The notes under the pieces were generated by a model. It was given only the letters and a program-made list of their open reading frames with translations, was not told the DNA's origin and searched no databases. Position numbers and translations under genes: made by a program. This document shows, piece by piece, positions 20,772 through 30,484 of a stretch of DNA of 60,754 nt (its first letter is position 1; each line of letters begins with the position of its first letter). The stretch is from Helicobacter equorum (GTDB lineage Bacteria > Campylobacterota > Campylobacteria > Campylobacterales > Helicobacteraceae): positions 1 through 60,754 of the forward strand of contig NZ_FZPO01000010.1 of the NCBI RefSeq assembly GCF_900198655.1. Reading direction: 5' to 3'.

Positions 20772-21320
20772 TTATTTCGCGACTTTAAAATCAACGCGTC
20801 TATTAGCTTTGTAGCATTCTTGTGTAGCTTGTGTGCAAACAGGCTTACTCTCACCATATGTCACAGTAGAAATATTTTTAGAATCTACACCACGCACTTC
20901 AAGAGCATTTCTCACGGCATCTGCGCGTTTTTTACCAAGCGCAAAATTATATTCATCAGATCCAAAAGAATCGGTATTGCCCTCTAAAACTATTTTTGCG
21001 CCTGATTGCTTAAGTGCGTTTGCGGCCTGATCGATGTTTGCAAGCATATCATCTGCGATTGTGTATTTATCAAACCCAAAAAGAATTGTTGGTAAACTAT
21101 TTTTGTCAAGCTGGACAAAATTATCACTATTTCTACCACTTGCTGTATCTGCTCCAACACTGCTACCATCTGGTGAGATAATCACAGGTGTTGTAGAAGC
21201 ATCTTGCCCCTGCACCGCTATAGCACCGCTACCACCGCTAGAGACCTTAGTATTATCTCCACAACCACTCATCAATAACAAAAATGCTCCAAAGAAACCA
21301 ATAATACGAACTTTTTTCAT
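20772..21320 (-). CDS. pal: Peptidoglycan-associated lipoprotein Pal
   Basis: A 182-residue outer-membrane lipoprotein. The signal ends LLLMSGC, so lipidation at that Cys is expected. A Gly/Ser-rich linker follows. The OmpA-like domain (about residues 75-182) includes ILFGFDKYTIADD, LEGNTDSFGSDEYNFALGKKRADAV-type residues and a NRRVDF end, which bind meso-diaminopimelate. Partner of TolB encoded just upstream. Confidence 0.95.
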   Translation of the reverse strand: MKKVRIIGFFGAFLLLMSGCGDNTKVSSGGSGAIAVQGQDASTTPVIISPDGSSVGADTASGRNSDNFVQLDKNSLPTILFGFDKYTIADDMLANIDQAANALKQSGAKIVLEGNTDSFGSDEYNFALGKKRADAVRNALEVRGVDSKNISTVTYGESKPVCTQATQECYKANRRVDFKVAK

Positions 21321-21381
21321 GACTACTCCTTAATCTTTGAGATCTTAGCTAATTATAGCCTTTAAAGGTTTGTAAGTCAAA

Positions 21382-22650
21382 TTACCAATCATAAGATTGA
21401 ATTTTTGCCTGTGGAAGTGGGAAAAAATAACTACTATTGTAATCTAATCGGATAATACCCAATGCGCTTTGTGTTTGTGTATTTTTAAGATACATAATAT
21501 TTTTACCATCTTTTGAGAATGTTGGCATTTGATTAGAACCTTTTTCTGTAAGACGGCGTATAAAATCGCTATTAGTAGCAATTAAATAGAGATTAAATGT
21601 ATTAAGTCCAAACTCATTATTACTTTCGCGACTCGTATATACAATGTATTTATCATAACTAGCCACAGCACTATTATTGCGTCCGTGAAAGACAAGTTGC
21701 TCGACATTGCCTCCATCAAGGTTTGTGGCAAAGACATTTGGATAACCCAATCTATCAGAAACAAATGCCACATCTCTTTCATTATTGATAAATTTTCCAC
21801 CTACATCAATGCCAGAAAATGTCGTAAGCCTCTTAAGATTCTTTGTTGATACGTCATAAAGATATACATCGGCCGCATTTTTAGTCGGCGTGAGTGTGAG
21901 CAGTAATTTTTGTCCATCACTACTCACATCTGAAACCACTGCCATACCATCACTTTGCAAAAGAACTTCTGCGGTATTAGTGCTTATTTGGTAGCGTAAA
22001 ATCGTAGGTTTATTATCGATATAGCGCGTGAAATATATAATATTTTTTTCTTTATTGCCCCATTTTGGGAAAATATTTAACCCACCCTGTATCATATCTT
22101 GCTCAAAACTAAGCGTATAATCCGCCAAAACAATCACGCTACTGCCTGAAGTTGTATATTTAGAAAGCACGACAAGCTCACGCATCCAATCTATCGATGG
22201 CGCTTGGACATAAGCATTAATGCCAATACACATCTCATGTGCTACAAATGGATAATGTTTTAGAGTGGGTTGTGTGTATTCTTTCTCAAGGACTTTTTTG
22301 CCACTATGGACATCATAAAGCACCAAATATCCTACAATTGTTTCATTCTTTTTACTCGCACTCACGCGCGCCACAAGATCGACTTTTTTGTCTTTATAAA
22401 CTTGAAAATCTAGATCCTTATCTTTGAGATTCTCACCTTTTTCTACCTGAAAATGATTACTTACTTTTAGATCTCCAACAAGATGTGCAAAAATCTTTTG
22501 CCCGTATTCACTATTATCCACGACATGCTCGACAACAATAAAAGGAAGTTTTGTAGAGCTTGTAACAATCTCGAGTGTTGCATCAAGCGCATTCATTGGT
22601 AGTGCCCAAAAACTCCACATACAAATACATACAAGCAAGCGTTTTAGCAT
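21382..22650 (-). CDS. tolB: Tol-Pal periplasmic beta-propeller protein TolB
   Basis: A 422-residue exported protein with a signal peptide (about residues 1-22). An N-terminal TolB domain is followed by WD40-like beta-propeller repeats: FPKWGNKEKNIIYFT, VSSDGQKLLLTL, FVSDRLGYPNVFATNLDGG, PTFSKDGKNIMYL. tolQ, tolR and tolA are not in the window. Confidence 0.95.
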   Translation of the reverse strand: MLKRLLVCICMWSFWALPMNALDATLEIVTSSTKLPFIVVEHVVDNSEYGQKIFAHLVGDLKVSNHFQVEKGENLKDKDLDFQVYKDKKVDLVARVSASKKNETIVGYLVLYDVHSGKKVLEKEYTQPTLKHYPFVAHEMCIGINAYVQAPSIDWMRELVVLSKYTTSGSSVIVLADYTLSFEQDMIQGGLNIFPKWGNKEKNIIYFTRYIDNKPTILRYQISTNTAEVLLQSDGMAVVSDVSSDGQKLLLTLTPTKNAADVYLYDVSTKNLKRLTTFSGIDVGGKFINNERDVAFVSDRLGYPNVFATNLDGGNVEQLVFHGRNNSAVASYDKYIVYTSRESNNEFGLNTFNLYLIATNSDFIRRLTEKGSNQMPTFSKDGKNIMYLKNTQTQSALGIIRLDYNSSYFFPLPQAKIQSYDW

Positions 22651-22750
22651 TTTATCTCCTTAAAAAGTATGTATTATAACGCAAAACTTTAATTTCAACA
22701 TTAGATGCCCTCTTTAAATACAGCACTCTTAAATATCAAACATATGAATC

Positions 22751-23608
22751 TTAGATTACCCTGGATTGCCCGATTCTATACAATGCAAAATCATAACGCA
22801 CGGGATCATCTGGACAATATTTTTGAAGCGATTTGGTAAGCTCTAATGCCGCAGCAAGATCATAGGTTTTGCGTTTTAGAAGTCCTAATTTTTGTCCTAT
22901 CGCAAAGGTATGTGTATCAAGCGGTATGATAAGCTCACTTGGTGCGATTATATCTTGCCAAATTCCAAAATCTAGTGCATCATCACGCACAAGCCATCGT
23001 GCAAAAAGATTCCATCGCTTTAGGGGACTTTTGCCCTTGGGATTAAACAAAGACGTGAGAGTTTGTGAATCCCCATACTTCCCAAAATGTATATCTTTGG
23101 GTAATTCCGCACCAATGGCAAAATCCACGCCTCTACTAGAAACGCCAAGCCTAAAGGCTATCTCGCGCAATGTCGCTATGCTATGATAAATTGCATTGAG
23201 GATTCTATAAGGCGTGTAGCCACTCTTTGTGCCACGAGCAAAAATTTCTCTAATGCCACCACACCTAATACATTCTCGCAAAATTGCAAACAATGCGTGT
23301 ATATCCTGTGCATTTTGGAAGCGGTAATAAGGTGTCCCATGTGTTTGTGTTCCTGTATACTCTAATAGCCCAAAATCTAGCGTATGCAAAAATGCAACAA
23401 TTTGCTTGGCGCTACCATACGAAAGAAGCGCGCACAAAAGTGCTATTTCTGCAAAATATGGATGTTGTGTATAGCGTCGCACAACTACGATAGGATCTGG
23501 TGTGTTAAGATTCTCCAAGGTATTACAACCCTCATAATGTGAATCTAAAAAATGCTGCAGTTTTTGTGTATTTTTCAAATGTTGTGTGACACAAGATTTT
23601 TGTGGCAT
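22751..23608 (-). CDS. TIGR02757/DUF2400 family protein
   Basis: A 285-residue protein matching the TIGR02757 family by its PDPIVVVRRY start region, ALLCALLSYGSAKQIV, NPKGKSPLKRWNLFARWLVRDD and IIPLDTHTFAIGQKLGLLKRKT. The last segments look like a helix-hairpin-helix DNA-glycosylase-type fold, but no activity is known to me. Its ATG overlaps the csd4 stop (TAATG), so the two are translationally coupled. Confidence 0.85.
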   Translation of the reverse strand: MPQKSCVTQHLKNTQKLQHFLDSHYEGCNTLENLNTPDPIVVVRRYTQHPYFAEIALLCALLSYGSAKQIVAFLHTLDFGLLEYTGTQTHGTPYYRFQNAQDIHALFAILRECIRCGGIREIFARGTKSGYTPYRILNAIYHSIATLREIAFRLGVSSRGVDFAIGAELPKDIHFGKYGDSQTLTSLFNPKGKSPLKRWNLFARWLVRDDALDFGIWQDIIAPSELIIPLDTHTFAIGQKLGLLKRKTYDLAAALELTKSLQKYCPDDPVRYDFALYRIGQSRVI

Positions 23609-24960
23609 TATGGCACAAAATCTATCAAAATCATACCCGCAAATGCCTCGTCTTTATAAAATTCCACGCGATACATACGATTTGCACTATCAACAGCAAA
23701 TCTCTTAAACATACTATTTTTCTGTATAAGTGTATCAAACTCTTGAGGCTTAGGACTCTTATCTCCGGGCTTGACAAATCCTATCACATTGGCACGATAG
23801 CCTTCTTTAGATTCTATCCAAAATGACTGCTTGACTTGAATGATTGTGCCCATTTTGACTTCCTTGGCTTCCTCCCCATCGATACGCATATATACACTTG
23901 GCAATGTATGATCAAATTCTAAATACAAGGGCTTAATCACGCCCATTGTGCGCATACCATATTTGATACCAATAGTAGAATCCTCTCTGTGCATAAGCCC
24001 TACAATATAGCTTTGAGAATCTATGGGCAGATCTTGGAGTTGTGTTTTAGCACTTTGTGGCATAGGGAAATAATTTAGCGGTGACTTAAGATGTAAAAGC
24101 GGTAATGTAATCAGTGAATCTATACTAAAGGTAATATTTGGATCGTCAATGAGTTTAGCAGTTGTCTGTGGATCTAGTGTAAAGTTACGCTCAAATTCAA
24201 TCCCAACTGCGTGCAAAAAGCCCTCAATGCCTAACAAATGATAATATACCTTTTCTCGTAATGGCAAGGTTTTGGATGCCTCATGCGCAAAAGCTGGTTT
24301 ATTGTGTGTGATAGCAAAAAATGTAAGGCTTTTTTGCATTTCTTTATCTTTTGTGGCGGTATAGGTATTGTGAATGTGATACGTGTGCAAAGGCTTTAAG
24401 ATTCCGGTATTTGTATGTGCTACTACCTGTGAAATAATCTCTTTAAGATTACCATATGGGGTAACTTCAATAGAATCTTGATCGATAATCGAGCAATTCC
24501 CCCAACGCTTGGGATTAAGCATATCATTGATATATGTCTCACGATAAAACCCGCTACCATCATGCATGTGAAAAATTGCCTGTACATCAGGTCGCAAAAT
24601 CTGTTCTTTGATTTTTTGAATCGTGTTATATTCAGGATCTTTAGTGCTAAGTGTGGCAAATTTACGATTTAAATCGCCATACACACCTCGGCTATTATAA
24701 TACATAGAATGTGGGCTAAGCACAGGTATTACCCGGATATTACCCTTTTTAATCGTATAGTATTGAAGTAAAAGGTTTGTCGCATTATAGGCGCCAGGTT
24801 CATCACCTTGTATACCAGACATAATAAGCACACTAGGACCATTTGAATCCTTAGTTGGCATATCATAGACTTTGAAGTCAATAGGTGCAGTTTTTGCTCC
24901 CCACATCACACCAAAACCCATCGCCATCAATATACTAATACGCCATATTTTTAACTGCAT
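23608..24960 (-). CDS. csd4: Peptidoglycan DL-carboxypeptidase Csd4 (Pgp1-like)
   Basis: M14-type zinc carboxypeptidase (450 aa) that trims muropeptide tripeptides and is required for helical shape in H. pylori (Csd4) and C. jejuni (Pgp1). Signal peptide at residues 1-22. The zinc site is the family's unusual SGIQGDEPGAY (Gln51, Glu54) with His in IFHMHDGSG (131-133); a Glu in AHEAS is the likely general base. ATG 24960 is chosen because AAAGGA lies about 7 bases upstream; longer frames to 25026 have no ribosome site. The neighbour across the promoter is the FliS co-chaperone gene, as in H. pylori HP1075/HP1076. Confidence 0.93.
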   Translation of the reverse strand: MQLKIWRISILMAMGFGVMWGAKTAPIDFKVYDMPTKDSNGPSVLIMSGIQGDEPGAYNATNLLLQYYTIKKGNIRVIPVLSPHSMYYNSRGVYGDLNRKFATLSTKDPEYNTIQKIKEQILRPDVQAIFHMHDGSGFYRETYINDMLNPKRWGNCSIIDQDSIEVTPYGNLKEIISQVVAHTNTGILKPLHTYHIHNTYTATKDKEMQKSLTFFAITHNKPAFAHEASKTLPLREKVYYHLLGIEGFLHAVGIEFERNFTLDPQTTAKLIDDPNITFSIDSLITLPLLHLKSPLNYFPMPQSAKTQLQDLPIDSQSYIVGLMHREDSTIGIKYGMRTMGVIKPLYLEFDHTLPSVYMRIDGEEAKEVKMGTIIQVKQSFWIESKEGYRANVIGFVKPGDKSPKPQEFDTLIQKNSMFKRFAVDSANRMYRVEFYKDEAFAGMILIDFVP

Positions 24961-24988
24961 ACACATTCCTTTGATTAAAAAAGGTGAC

Positions 24989-25027
24989 ATTATAACATAA
25001 ACGCAATGCGAAATTATGGAATACAAT
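24989..25027. promoter_or_regulatory. Divergent promoters for csd4 and the FliS co-chaperone gene
   Basis: On the minus strand TATAAT (24994 to 24989) lies 29 bases before the csd4 ATG. On the plus strand TACAAT (25022-25027) lies 45 bases before the co-chaperone ATG. No strong -35 boxes are seen. Confidence 0.5.
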
Positions 25028-25072
25028 ATGCTTGACTTGGGCTATGAAGTTTCACACAAAGGATTCTTAATT

Positions 25073-25567
25073 ATGCTAGCATTATCCACATTGCAATCAC
25101 ATCTTCATACTACTACAAATAATCCACACAAGCGCTTCGGTGAAGATTCTAAAGGTCTTAATGAATTTATTGGTGCATTACAAATCACAAACATAAGCCT
25201 CACAAAGATTCTCAAAGAAATAGAATCTTGTGAGCTAGAAGATTGCATTAGTACAAAAGCATTACAAACCTTACAAAATAATGCATGTGTGCGCATAGAA
25301 GAAATTATTCAAAATACGAAATTTATGGGCACTCCACTTTTTGATACACCTCTAAGTGCCAAAGTCAATGGAAACATAAAAGATATTTGTTTTGAAAATC
25401 CCTTAGCTTTGTCGCAAGATTTTAGTGCAATGAAAGGCTTTATAGAAGACAAACACGCTGAATCTAATGACTTGCTTTTAGAACTTAGCGAGGCTCTCCT
25501 TACACCTTCAAATACGCATTTTGAATCTATAGATAGCACCAAACTTGCTACCATGCTAAAAGGCTAG
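25073..25567 (+). CDS. FliS export co-chaperone (HP1076-like)
   Basis: A 164-residue helical protein. In H. pylori HP1076 binds FliS and helps flagellin export, and its gene is next to csd4; the same divergent arrangement occurs here. The N-terminus MLALSTLQSHL, the GALQITNISLTKILKEIES helix and the short C-terminal helices fit that family, but no catalytic motif can confirm it. ATG 25073 follows AAAGGA; the longer frame from 25016 lacks a site. It ends 5 bases before gltX. Confidence 0.7.
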   Translation: MLALSTLQSHLHTTTNNPHKRFGEDSKGLNEFIGALQITNISLTKILKEIESCELEDCISTKALQTLQNNACVRIEEIIQNTKFMGTPLFDTPLSAKVNGNIKDICFENPLALSQDFSAMKGFIEDKHAESNDLLLELSEALLTPSNTHFESIDSTKLATMLKG

Positions 25568-25572
25568 ATTCT

Positions 25573-26898
25573 ATGCTACGCTTTGCTCCCTCACCAACGG
25601 GTGATATGCATATTGGCAATCTCCGTGCCGCTATTTTTAACTATATCATCGCCAAGCAAACTAACCAACCCTTTTTGATCCGCATAGAAGACACAGATCT
25701 TGCGCGAAATATTGAAGGCAAAGACAAAGAAATTTTAAGTATTCTTAATCTTTTTGGGCTTTTGTGGGATAAGCTTGTGTATCAAAGTCATAACTTCAGC
25801 TATCATCAAAAAATCGCTGAATATCTTATCTCCAAGGATTATGCATTTTATTGCTATTGCACCAAAGAATTTTTAGATCAAAAACGCCAAGAAGCCAAAG
25901 AGCACAAAAAACCATTTCGTTATGATGAATCTTGGGCAATTTTGCATAAAGATTCTAATCCAAAACCTGTGGTACGACTAAAAGGAGCGCAAGAAACAAT
26001 AGAATTTCTCGATGAAATTAAAGGTGAGATTAGTTTTGGACTTAACGAGATTGATAGTTTTGTAATCCTCAAAGAAGATGGAATTCCCACATATAACTTT
26101 GCATGTGCGGTTGATGATATGCTCTATGATATTAGCTTTATTGTGCGTGGTGAAGATCATGTAAGTAACACGCCTAGACAGATTCTGGTGCGAAAATACC
26201 TAGATTACACCAAAGACATTGGGTATGCGCATTTGCCTATTATTCTTGGAGAAAGTGGTTCTAAGATGAGTAAGCGCGATAACGCATCAAGCGTTAATTG
26301 GCTACTAGAACAAGGTTTTTTGCCTCAAGCGATTATAAATTATCTCATTGCCATGGGTAATAAAACACCAACAGAAATCTTTAGGCTACAAGATGCGTTA
26401 GAGTGGTTTGACATCAAAAACATCGCAAAATCGCCCGTAAAATTTGATATAAAAAAATTGCGTTTTATCAATCGCGAACATCTTAAAATGCTTAATGAAA
26501 GTGAGTTGGCTCTACTACTTAACACGACAGATGCTAGTGTAGGTGGCTTAGCAAAACTCTATTTGCAAGAAGCAAGCACACTCAATGAGATTCGAGAAAA
26601 AATCGATGCTATCTTTGCCCCAAAAGATATTTTTGCGCTCTATGAGGATCAAGATTTTAGTGAATCTTGTCAGATTCTCTATAAAGAGTTCCAAACACTT
26701 ATACAAGAACATTCTCTAGTCTTGCGTGAGTATGAATCCCTCAAAACCGAGCTTATGACTCGCACAGGCTTAAAAGGCAAAAATTTCTTTAAGTCTCTTA
26801 GAATCTTACTCACTGGCACATCACATGGCTTGGAGTTACATGAGTTATATCCATTTTTACAATACTTCTTGCAAGATATTATGCGTTTAAAACAATAA
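25573..26898 (+). CDS. gltX2: Glutamyl-tRNA synthetase, GluRS2 type
   Basis: Class I aminoacyl-tRNA synthetase (441 aa). HIGN at residues 13-16 within FAPSPTGDMHIGNLR, and KMSKR at 231-235. Length and wording match H. pylori GluRS2 (HP0643, about 439 aa) better than GluRS1. GluRS2 mischarges tRNA-Gln with Glu, which GatCAB then amidates. This specificity is inferred from similarity as I remember it. The second GluRS expected in the genome is not in this window. Confidence 0.9.
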   Translation: MLRFAPSPTGDMHIGNLRAAIFNYIIAKQTNQPFLIRIEDTDLARNIEGKDKEILSILNLFGLLWDKLVYQSHNFSYHQKIAEYLISKDYAFYCYCTKEFLDQKRQEAKEHKKPFRYDESWAILHKDSNPKPVVRLKGAQETIEFLDEIKGEISFGLNEIDSFVILKEDGIPTYNFACAVDDMLYDISFIVRGEDHVSNTPRQILVRKYLDYTKDIGYAHLPIILGESGSKMSKRDNASSVNWLLEQGFLPQAIINYLIAMGNKTPTEIFRLQDALEWFDIKNIAKSPVKFDIKKLRFINREHLKMLNESELALLLNTTDASVGGLAKLYLQEASTLNEIREKIDAIFAPKDIFALYEDQDFSESCQILYKEFQTLIQEHSLVLREYESLKTELMTRTGLKGKNFFKSLRILLTGTSHGLELHELYPFLQYFLQDIMRLKQ

Positions 26899-26999
26899 CT
26901 AAATTACAGATGAAAGTTTTTAAGAATATCTTTTGTGTCGCTTAAGACCTATCCTCTTAGATTTATTGTTCTTAGTGCATATTTTAGGTATATAACCAT

Positions 27000-27422
27000 G
27001 TGATATTAATAAGTCGCTTTTCTACTTTAACAACAATAATATTGGGGTTGTTTTTTGTCTTTTGGCTTAGTGTAGTGGTAGATTCTCTTACACATAAAAT
27101 ACACAAAGGTAATACAATCACAGGCATTGGCTTTGGCACACTCATAGTGTTGCTAGTAAGCTTGATATGGTATTTCAAAATGGATTTGGTCTTGCTTCGG
27201 CATATAACAGCATAAAATATGTGTATTATTATGCAAGTGCTAATGCTGTAGTGTTAGGCGTAAGACTTATTTGCTATCGGTGCTAAAAACTTGCAGGGAA
27301 TTTTACTAGCGCAGTCTATATTTGGCTATTTTTACCCCTCTTAGTTTTATGTTTCTATGCCTATGGACTTTGTGTAGAGCTTTATGGATTGGCATTTTTT
27401 AGTGTTATTAGTGTGGGCTAAT
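27000..27422 (+). pseudogene. Decayed multi-pass membrane protein gene
   Basis: The only content I see in the 690-base gap between gltX2 and lpxC. The first piece (27000-27170) encodes two hydrophobic helices (TTIILGLFFVFWLSVVV; GIGFGTLIVLLVSLIWYF). The reading then continues in another frame from about 27170 (QNGFGLASAYNSIKYVYYYA) to an in-frame TAA at 27284. In the same frame it resumes (AVYIWLFLPLLVLCFYAYG) to a stop at 27420-27422. One frameshift plus one stop indicates decay. I do not recognise the family. Confidence 0.55.
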
Positions 27423-27530
27423 GCAGTATCTCATAAGCCTAAAAAATAGCGACTACCCCACGCAAACACCCCTATGGGAGTCTCAAGCAAGATTCTAAGA
27501 TATTGCAAAGATTATAATATTACGACTTGT

Positions 27531-27586
27531 AAAAAAATATACCAAAGAGATTCTTATCTCTGCATATGGGAATCTAATCCATATGC
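27531..27586 (-). terminator. Hairpins downstream of lpxC
   Basis: Read on the minus strand after the lpxC stop: an 8-bp stem (GCATATGG at 27562-27569 with 27579-27586). Then comes a 6-bp stem (27546-27551 with 27556-27561), then TTGGTATATTTTTTT. The second hairpin plus T run looks like a rho-independent terminator. Confidence 0.6.
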
Positions 27587-27591
27587 CCTAA

Positions 27592-28491
27592 TTATGCATT
27601 TTGCGGGGTGAGAATATAATCCATAGCTTCATCTTCTGCCACATCCTCAAGTGAAATCACCTCATACGCACTCTCATCACTCAAAATCTTTTCTGTCAAA
27701 AGGTGGTTTAGTTTATGGCTTCCAGCAAAGGCTACATATGTACCAAGCAAAGGCATTCCAATCAATGCCATATCGCCGATAGCATCTAAAATCTTATGTC
27801 GCACAAACTCATCTTTGTAGCGTAACCCCTCTTTATTCATCACGCCGTTATCATCAAGCACGATACAATTACTTAAATCCCCACCCTTTGCTAAACCTAT
27901 GGATCGGAGGTAATTTACTTCATTTAAAAAGCCAAATGTCCTCGCACGCGCAATTTCCTCAATATATGCTTTGGTGCTAAAGGTAAATTTATAGGATTGA
28001 TTTTTAATCGCTTGGTGCGGAAATTGGATAGAAAAATCAAAAATTGTTTTTTCGCTTGGCTCCAAACGCACAAACTTATCACCATCTTTTACTTCTATAG
28101 GTTTTTTTATGCCTAATGCTTTTTTGGGTGCATTTTGTGCAACAATCCCAGCCTCTTGAATCAACATACAATACCCTATCGCGCTACCATCCATAATTGG
28201 CACTTCTTCATTGTCTAATGAAATTTTAAGGTTATCAATCCCGTACGCATAGATAGCAGAAAGCAGGTGCTCGATTGTCGAAACCTTGGCATTATCTTGA
28301 CCAAGCACGGTTGCCATAGTTGTATCGATCACATTTTGAGGTTTTAGCTCGATGCTCACTCCCAAATCTTGGCGATAAAATACAATGCCACTATTTTCTG
28401 CCAAAGGCTCCAAGCTCATTGTTACAGGCACACCCTTATGTAGTCCTATCCCTACAAGCTCTACTTTATTTTGAATGGTTTTTTGTTTCAT
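27592..28491 (-). CDS. lpxC: UDP-3-O-acyl-N-acetylglucosamine deacetylase LpxC
   Basis: Zinc deacetylase (299 aa), the committed step of lipid A synthesis. Zinc ligands are visible in [10 protein letters not shown] and in [13 protein letters not shown]. The N-terminal [17 protein letters not shown] and [11 protein letters not shown] are also characteristic. In H. pylori lpxC lies near thrB and infB; here it is about 13 kb away from them. Confidence 0.96.
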   Translation of the reverse strand: MKQKTIQNKVELVGIGLHKGVPVTMSLEPLAENSGIVFYRQDLGVSIELKPQNVIDTTMATVLGQDNAKVSTIEHLLSAIYAYGIDNLKISLDNEEVPIMDGSAIGYCMLIQEAGIVAQNAPKKALGIKKPIEVKDGDKFVRLEPSEKTIFDFSIQFPHQAIKNQSYKFTFSTKAYIEEIARARTFGFLNEVNYLRSIGLAKGGDLSNCIVLDDNGVMNKEGLRYKDEFVRHKILDAIGDMALIGMPLLGTYVAFAGSHKLNHLLTEKILSDESAYEVISLEDVAEDEAMDYILTPQNA

Positions 28492-28541
28492 ACATCGCCT
28501 CCATATTCTTTCATCTCTAACATCGACTTTTAGGCATTATT

Positions 28542-29630
28542 TTAAGCATAAACTCGTATCTCATTATATAGAGAATCTCTCTCTACAGGTATAAATCCGG
28601 CATTTTTAATCTGAAAAATTAATTCATCTCTATCAAAACCATTTTTGCTTTTGGCTCCACCGGCAGATTGTATGCTTTCTACCTCAATCGTGCCATCTAA
28701 ATCATCTGCGCCAAATTCTTGTGCCACCACCGCAAGATTAATCCCTAAAGTAGCCCAATATGCTTTAATGTGTGGAATATTAGAGAGCAAAATACGCGCT
28801 ATAGAAATAGTTTTTAAAATCTCTTGTCCGCTTGGAAACTCTTTAACATCAAGATAATTATTGTGTCTTTGATACAACAAAGGAATAAACGCATTAAATC
28901 CCCCTTGTTTAGAATCTATCTTGTCTTGCGGACTTTGTGCCTCTCGCAAACGAAGCATATGATTTATTCTATGGACTTTAGATTCTATATGCCCAAACAA
29001 CATAGTCGCATTACTCATCTTGCCCAAAGAATGCCAATGTCTATGAATCTCAAGCCAACGCGTAGAGTTTACTTTTCCTTTGCAAATATAAGCGCGCACC
29101 CCTTCATCAAAAATCTCTGCACCACCACCGGGCATAGAATCTACCCCAGCCTCTAGCATATCTACTAGCACCTGCTTATATCCCTTGCCAAACTTTCTAT
29201 CCAAAAAATCTACCTCTGCGGCAGTCAATGCCTTGATATGAATCTGTGGCAATGCTTTTTTTACTTCCCTAAAGACATTCATATACCACTCATATGTATA
29301 GTTTGGATTGTGGCTAGAGACAATATGCACTTCTTTTGCACCATTATTATAAGAAGCAGTTGCTTGTGCAAGAATATCATCTAAGCGCATTTCATAAGGG
29401 TTTGGATTTTTTCTATGTGCCGAAAATGCACAAAACTTACATACATCAGCACAAATATTACTAGGGTTTATGTGACGATTGAGATTAAAAAATGCCTTTT
29501 TTTGGTATTTTTGAGTGCGGATAGAATCTGCAGCCTTACCCAATGTAAAAATATCCAAATCATAAAGCTTTACTAACTCATTTTCATTAAGATTCTCACC
29601 ACTTAATGCTTGTTCCAAAATATCTTGCAT
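28542..29630 (-). CDS. mqnE: Aminofutalosine synthase MqnE
   Basis: Radical SAM enzyme (362 aa) that joins 3-enolpyruvylbenzoate ether and SAM to make aminofutalosine in the futalosine menaquinone route. The cluster motif is Cys60-x3-Cys64-x2-Cys67 (CADVCKFCAF). HIVSSHNPNYTYEWY and DSMPGGGAEIF follow. ATG 29630 is chosen because TAAGGAG lies upstream at good spacing. The partner MqnC is at 52075-53145. Confidence 0.95.
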   Translation of the reverse strand: MQDILEQALSGENLNENELVKLYDLDIFTLGKAADSIRTQKYQKKAFFNLNRHINPSNICADVCKFCAFSAHRKNPNPYEMRLDDILAQATASYNNGAKEVHIVSSHNPNYTYEWYMNVFREVKKALPQIHIKALTAAEVDFLDRKFGKGYKQVLVDMLEAGVDSMPGGGAEIFDEGVRAYICKGKVNSTRWLEIHRHWHSLGKMSNATMLFGHIESKVHRINHMLRLREAQSPQDKIDSKQGGFNAFIPLLYQRHNNYLDVKEFPSGQEILKTISIARILLSNIPHIKAYWATLGINLAVVAQEFGADDLDGTIEVESIQSAGGAKSKNGFDRDELIFQIKNAGFIPVERDSLYNEIRVYA

Positions 29631-29731
29631 ACTGCGCTCCTTACAAGTTGTCACTAAATGGTGTATTATGCCAAATATACACTAAAGCATTTATTAACAA
29701 ATGCCTAAAGAGTAAGTAAGGAAATATGCGT

Positions 29732-29737
29732 TAGAAT
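29732..29737 (+). promoter_or_regulatory. Candidate -10 box for the DUF374 gene
   Basis: TAGAAT 31 bases before the ATG, with AGGAGGGG immediately upstream of the start. Confidence 0.35.
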
Positions 29738-29767
29738 ACCACGATTTTTCGTATAGGAGGGGTTTGT

Positions 29768-30436
29768 ATGCTTTCTAAACAAACCAAGCGCAAACTCATT
29801 TTGTTATTTTTGCCGCGTATTGTGTGGGTGCTACTTTGGTTGCTATATCTCACATCACGACGCAGATTCCATTTTCATGAGGCAATGATACACAATAATT
29901 TTGTCGGTGCTTTTTGGCATGGCGAATTTTTAATGTTGCCGTTTTTGTATCGTTATCTAAACACGCACCAAAAAGCCTTTAAACAACGATCAAAAGGCTT
30001 TTATCTTATGGCATCACATCATTTTGATGCTGAACTTATGGTTACGCTTTGCAGGTATTTTGGGTTTGAAATCTTGCGTGGATCAAGCTCCCGTGGCGGA
30101 TTAAAAGTGCTTATAGAATCTATACATCTCCTTAAAAATGGTTGTGATATAGGTATGGCACCCGATGGTCCTAAGGGACCTTATCATTCCATAGCTAATG
30201 GTGTGGTAGCGATGAGTCAAAAAAGTGGTGTGCCTATCGTCCCTTTGCGTGTAAAATGCAGTGCATACTGGGAACTTAAAACATGGGATAAATTTAAGAT
30301 TCCAAAACCCTTTGGCACTATTGATTTTTATGCTATTGAAGGATTTAGTGTAGATCCCCAAATGCCACTCCAAGAAGCAAAAGAGAAACTTTTGGCATAT
30401 ATGGATAGCGTGGATACCATGCATAAAGAAGTTTAA
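29768..30436 (+). CDS. DUF374 family lysophospholipid acyltransferase-like protein
   Basis: A 222-residue protein with an N-terminal hydrophobic segment (LILLFLPRIVWVLLWLLYL). DUF374 markers are GAFWHGEFLM, ASHHFDAELM, EILRGSSSRGG and MAPDGPKGP. The family is related to glycerolipid acyltransferases; the His in the ASHHFD segment would correspond to HX4D. A role in acylating envelope lipids is plausible. It precedes the PilM-like gene by 48 bases but that gene has its own -10 candidate. Confidence 0.85.
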   Translation: MLSKQTKRKLILLFLPRIVWVLLWLLYLTSRRRFHFHEAMIHNNFVGAFWHGEFLMLPFLYRYLNTHQKAFKQRSKGFYLMASHHFDAELMVTLCRYFGFEILRGSSSRGGLKVLIESIHLLKNGCDIGMAPDGPKGPYHSIANGVVAMSQKSGVPIVPLRVKCSAYWELKTWDKFKIPKPFGTIDFYAIEGFSVDPQMPLQEAKEKLLAYMDSVDTMHKEV

Positions 30437-30449
30437 AAAAAAATTTGGA

Positions 30450-30455
30450 TACAAT
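30450..30455 (+). promoter_or_regulatory. Candidate -10 box for the PilMNO-like operon
   Basis: TACAAT 29 bases before the TTG start of the PilM-like gene. Confidence 0.4.
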
Positions 30456-30484
30456 AGAAATAACTTTGACTTTAAGGAATTAGA

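Noticed and set aside
27000-27215. A complete 71-residue membrane protein
   Set aside because: Hydrophobic coding signal continues past its stop in another frame, so it reads better as the first piece of a broken gene.
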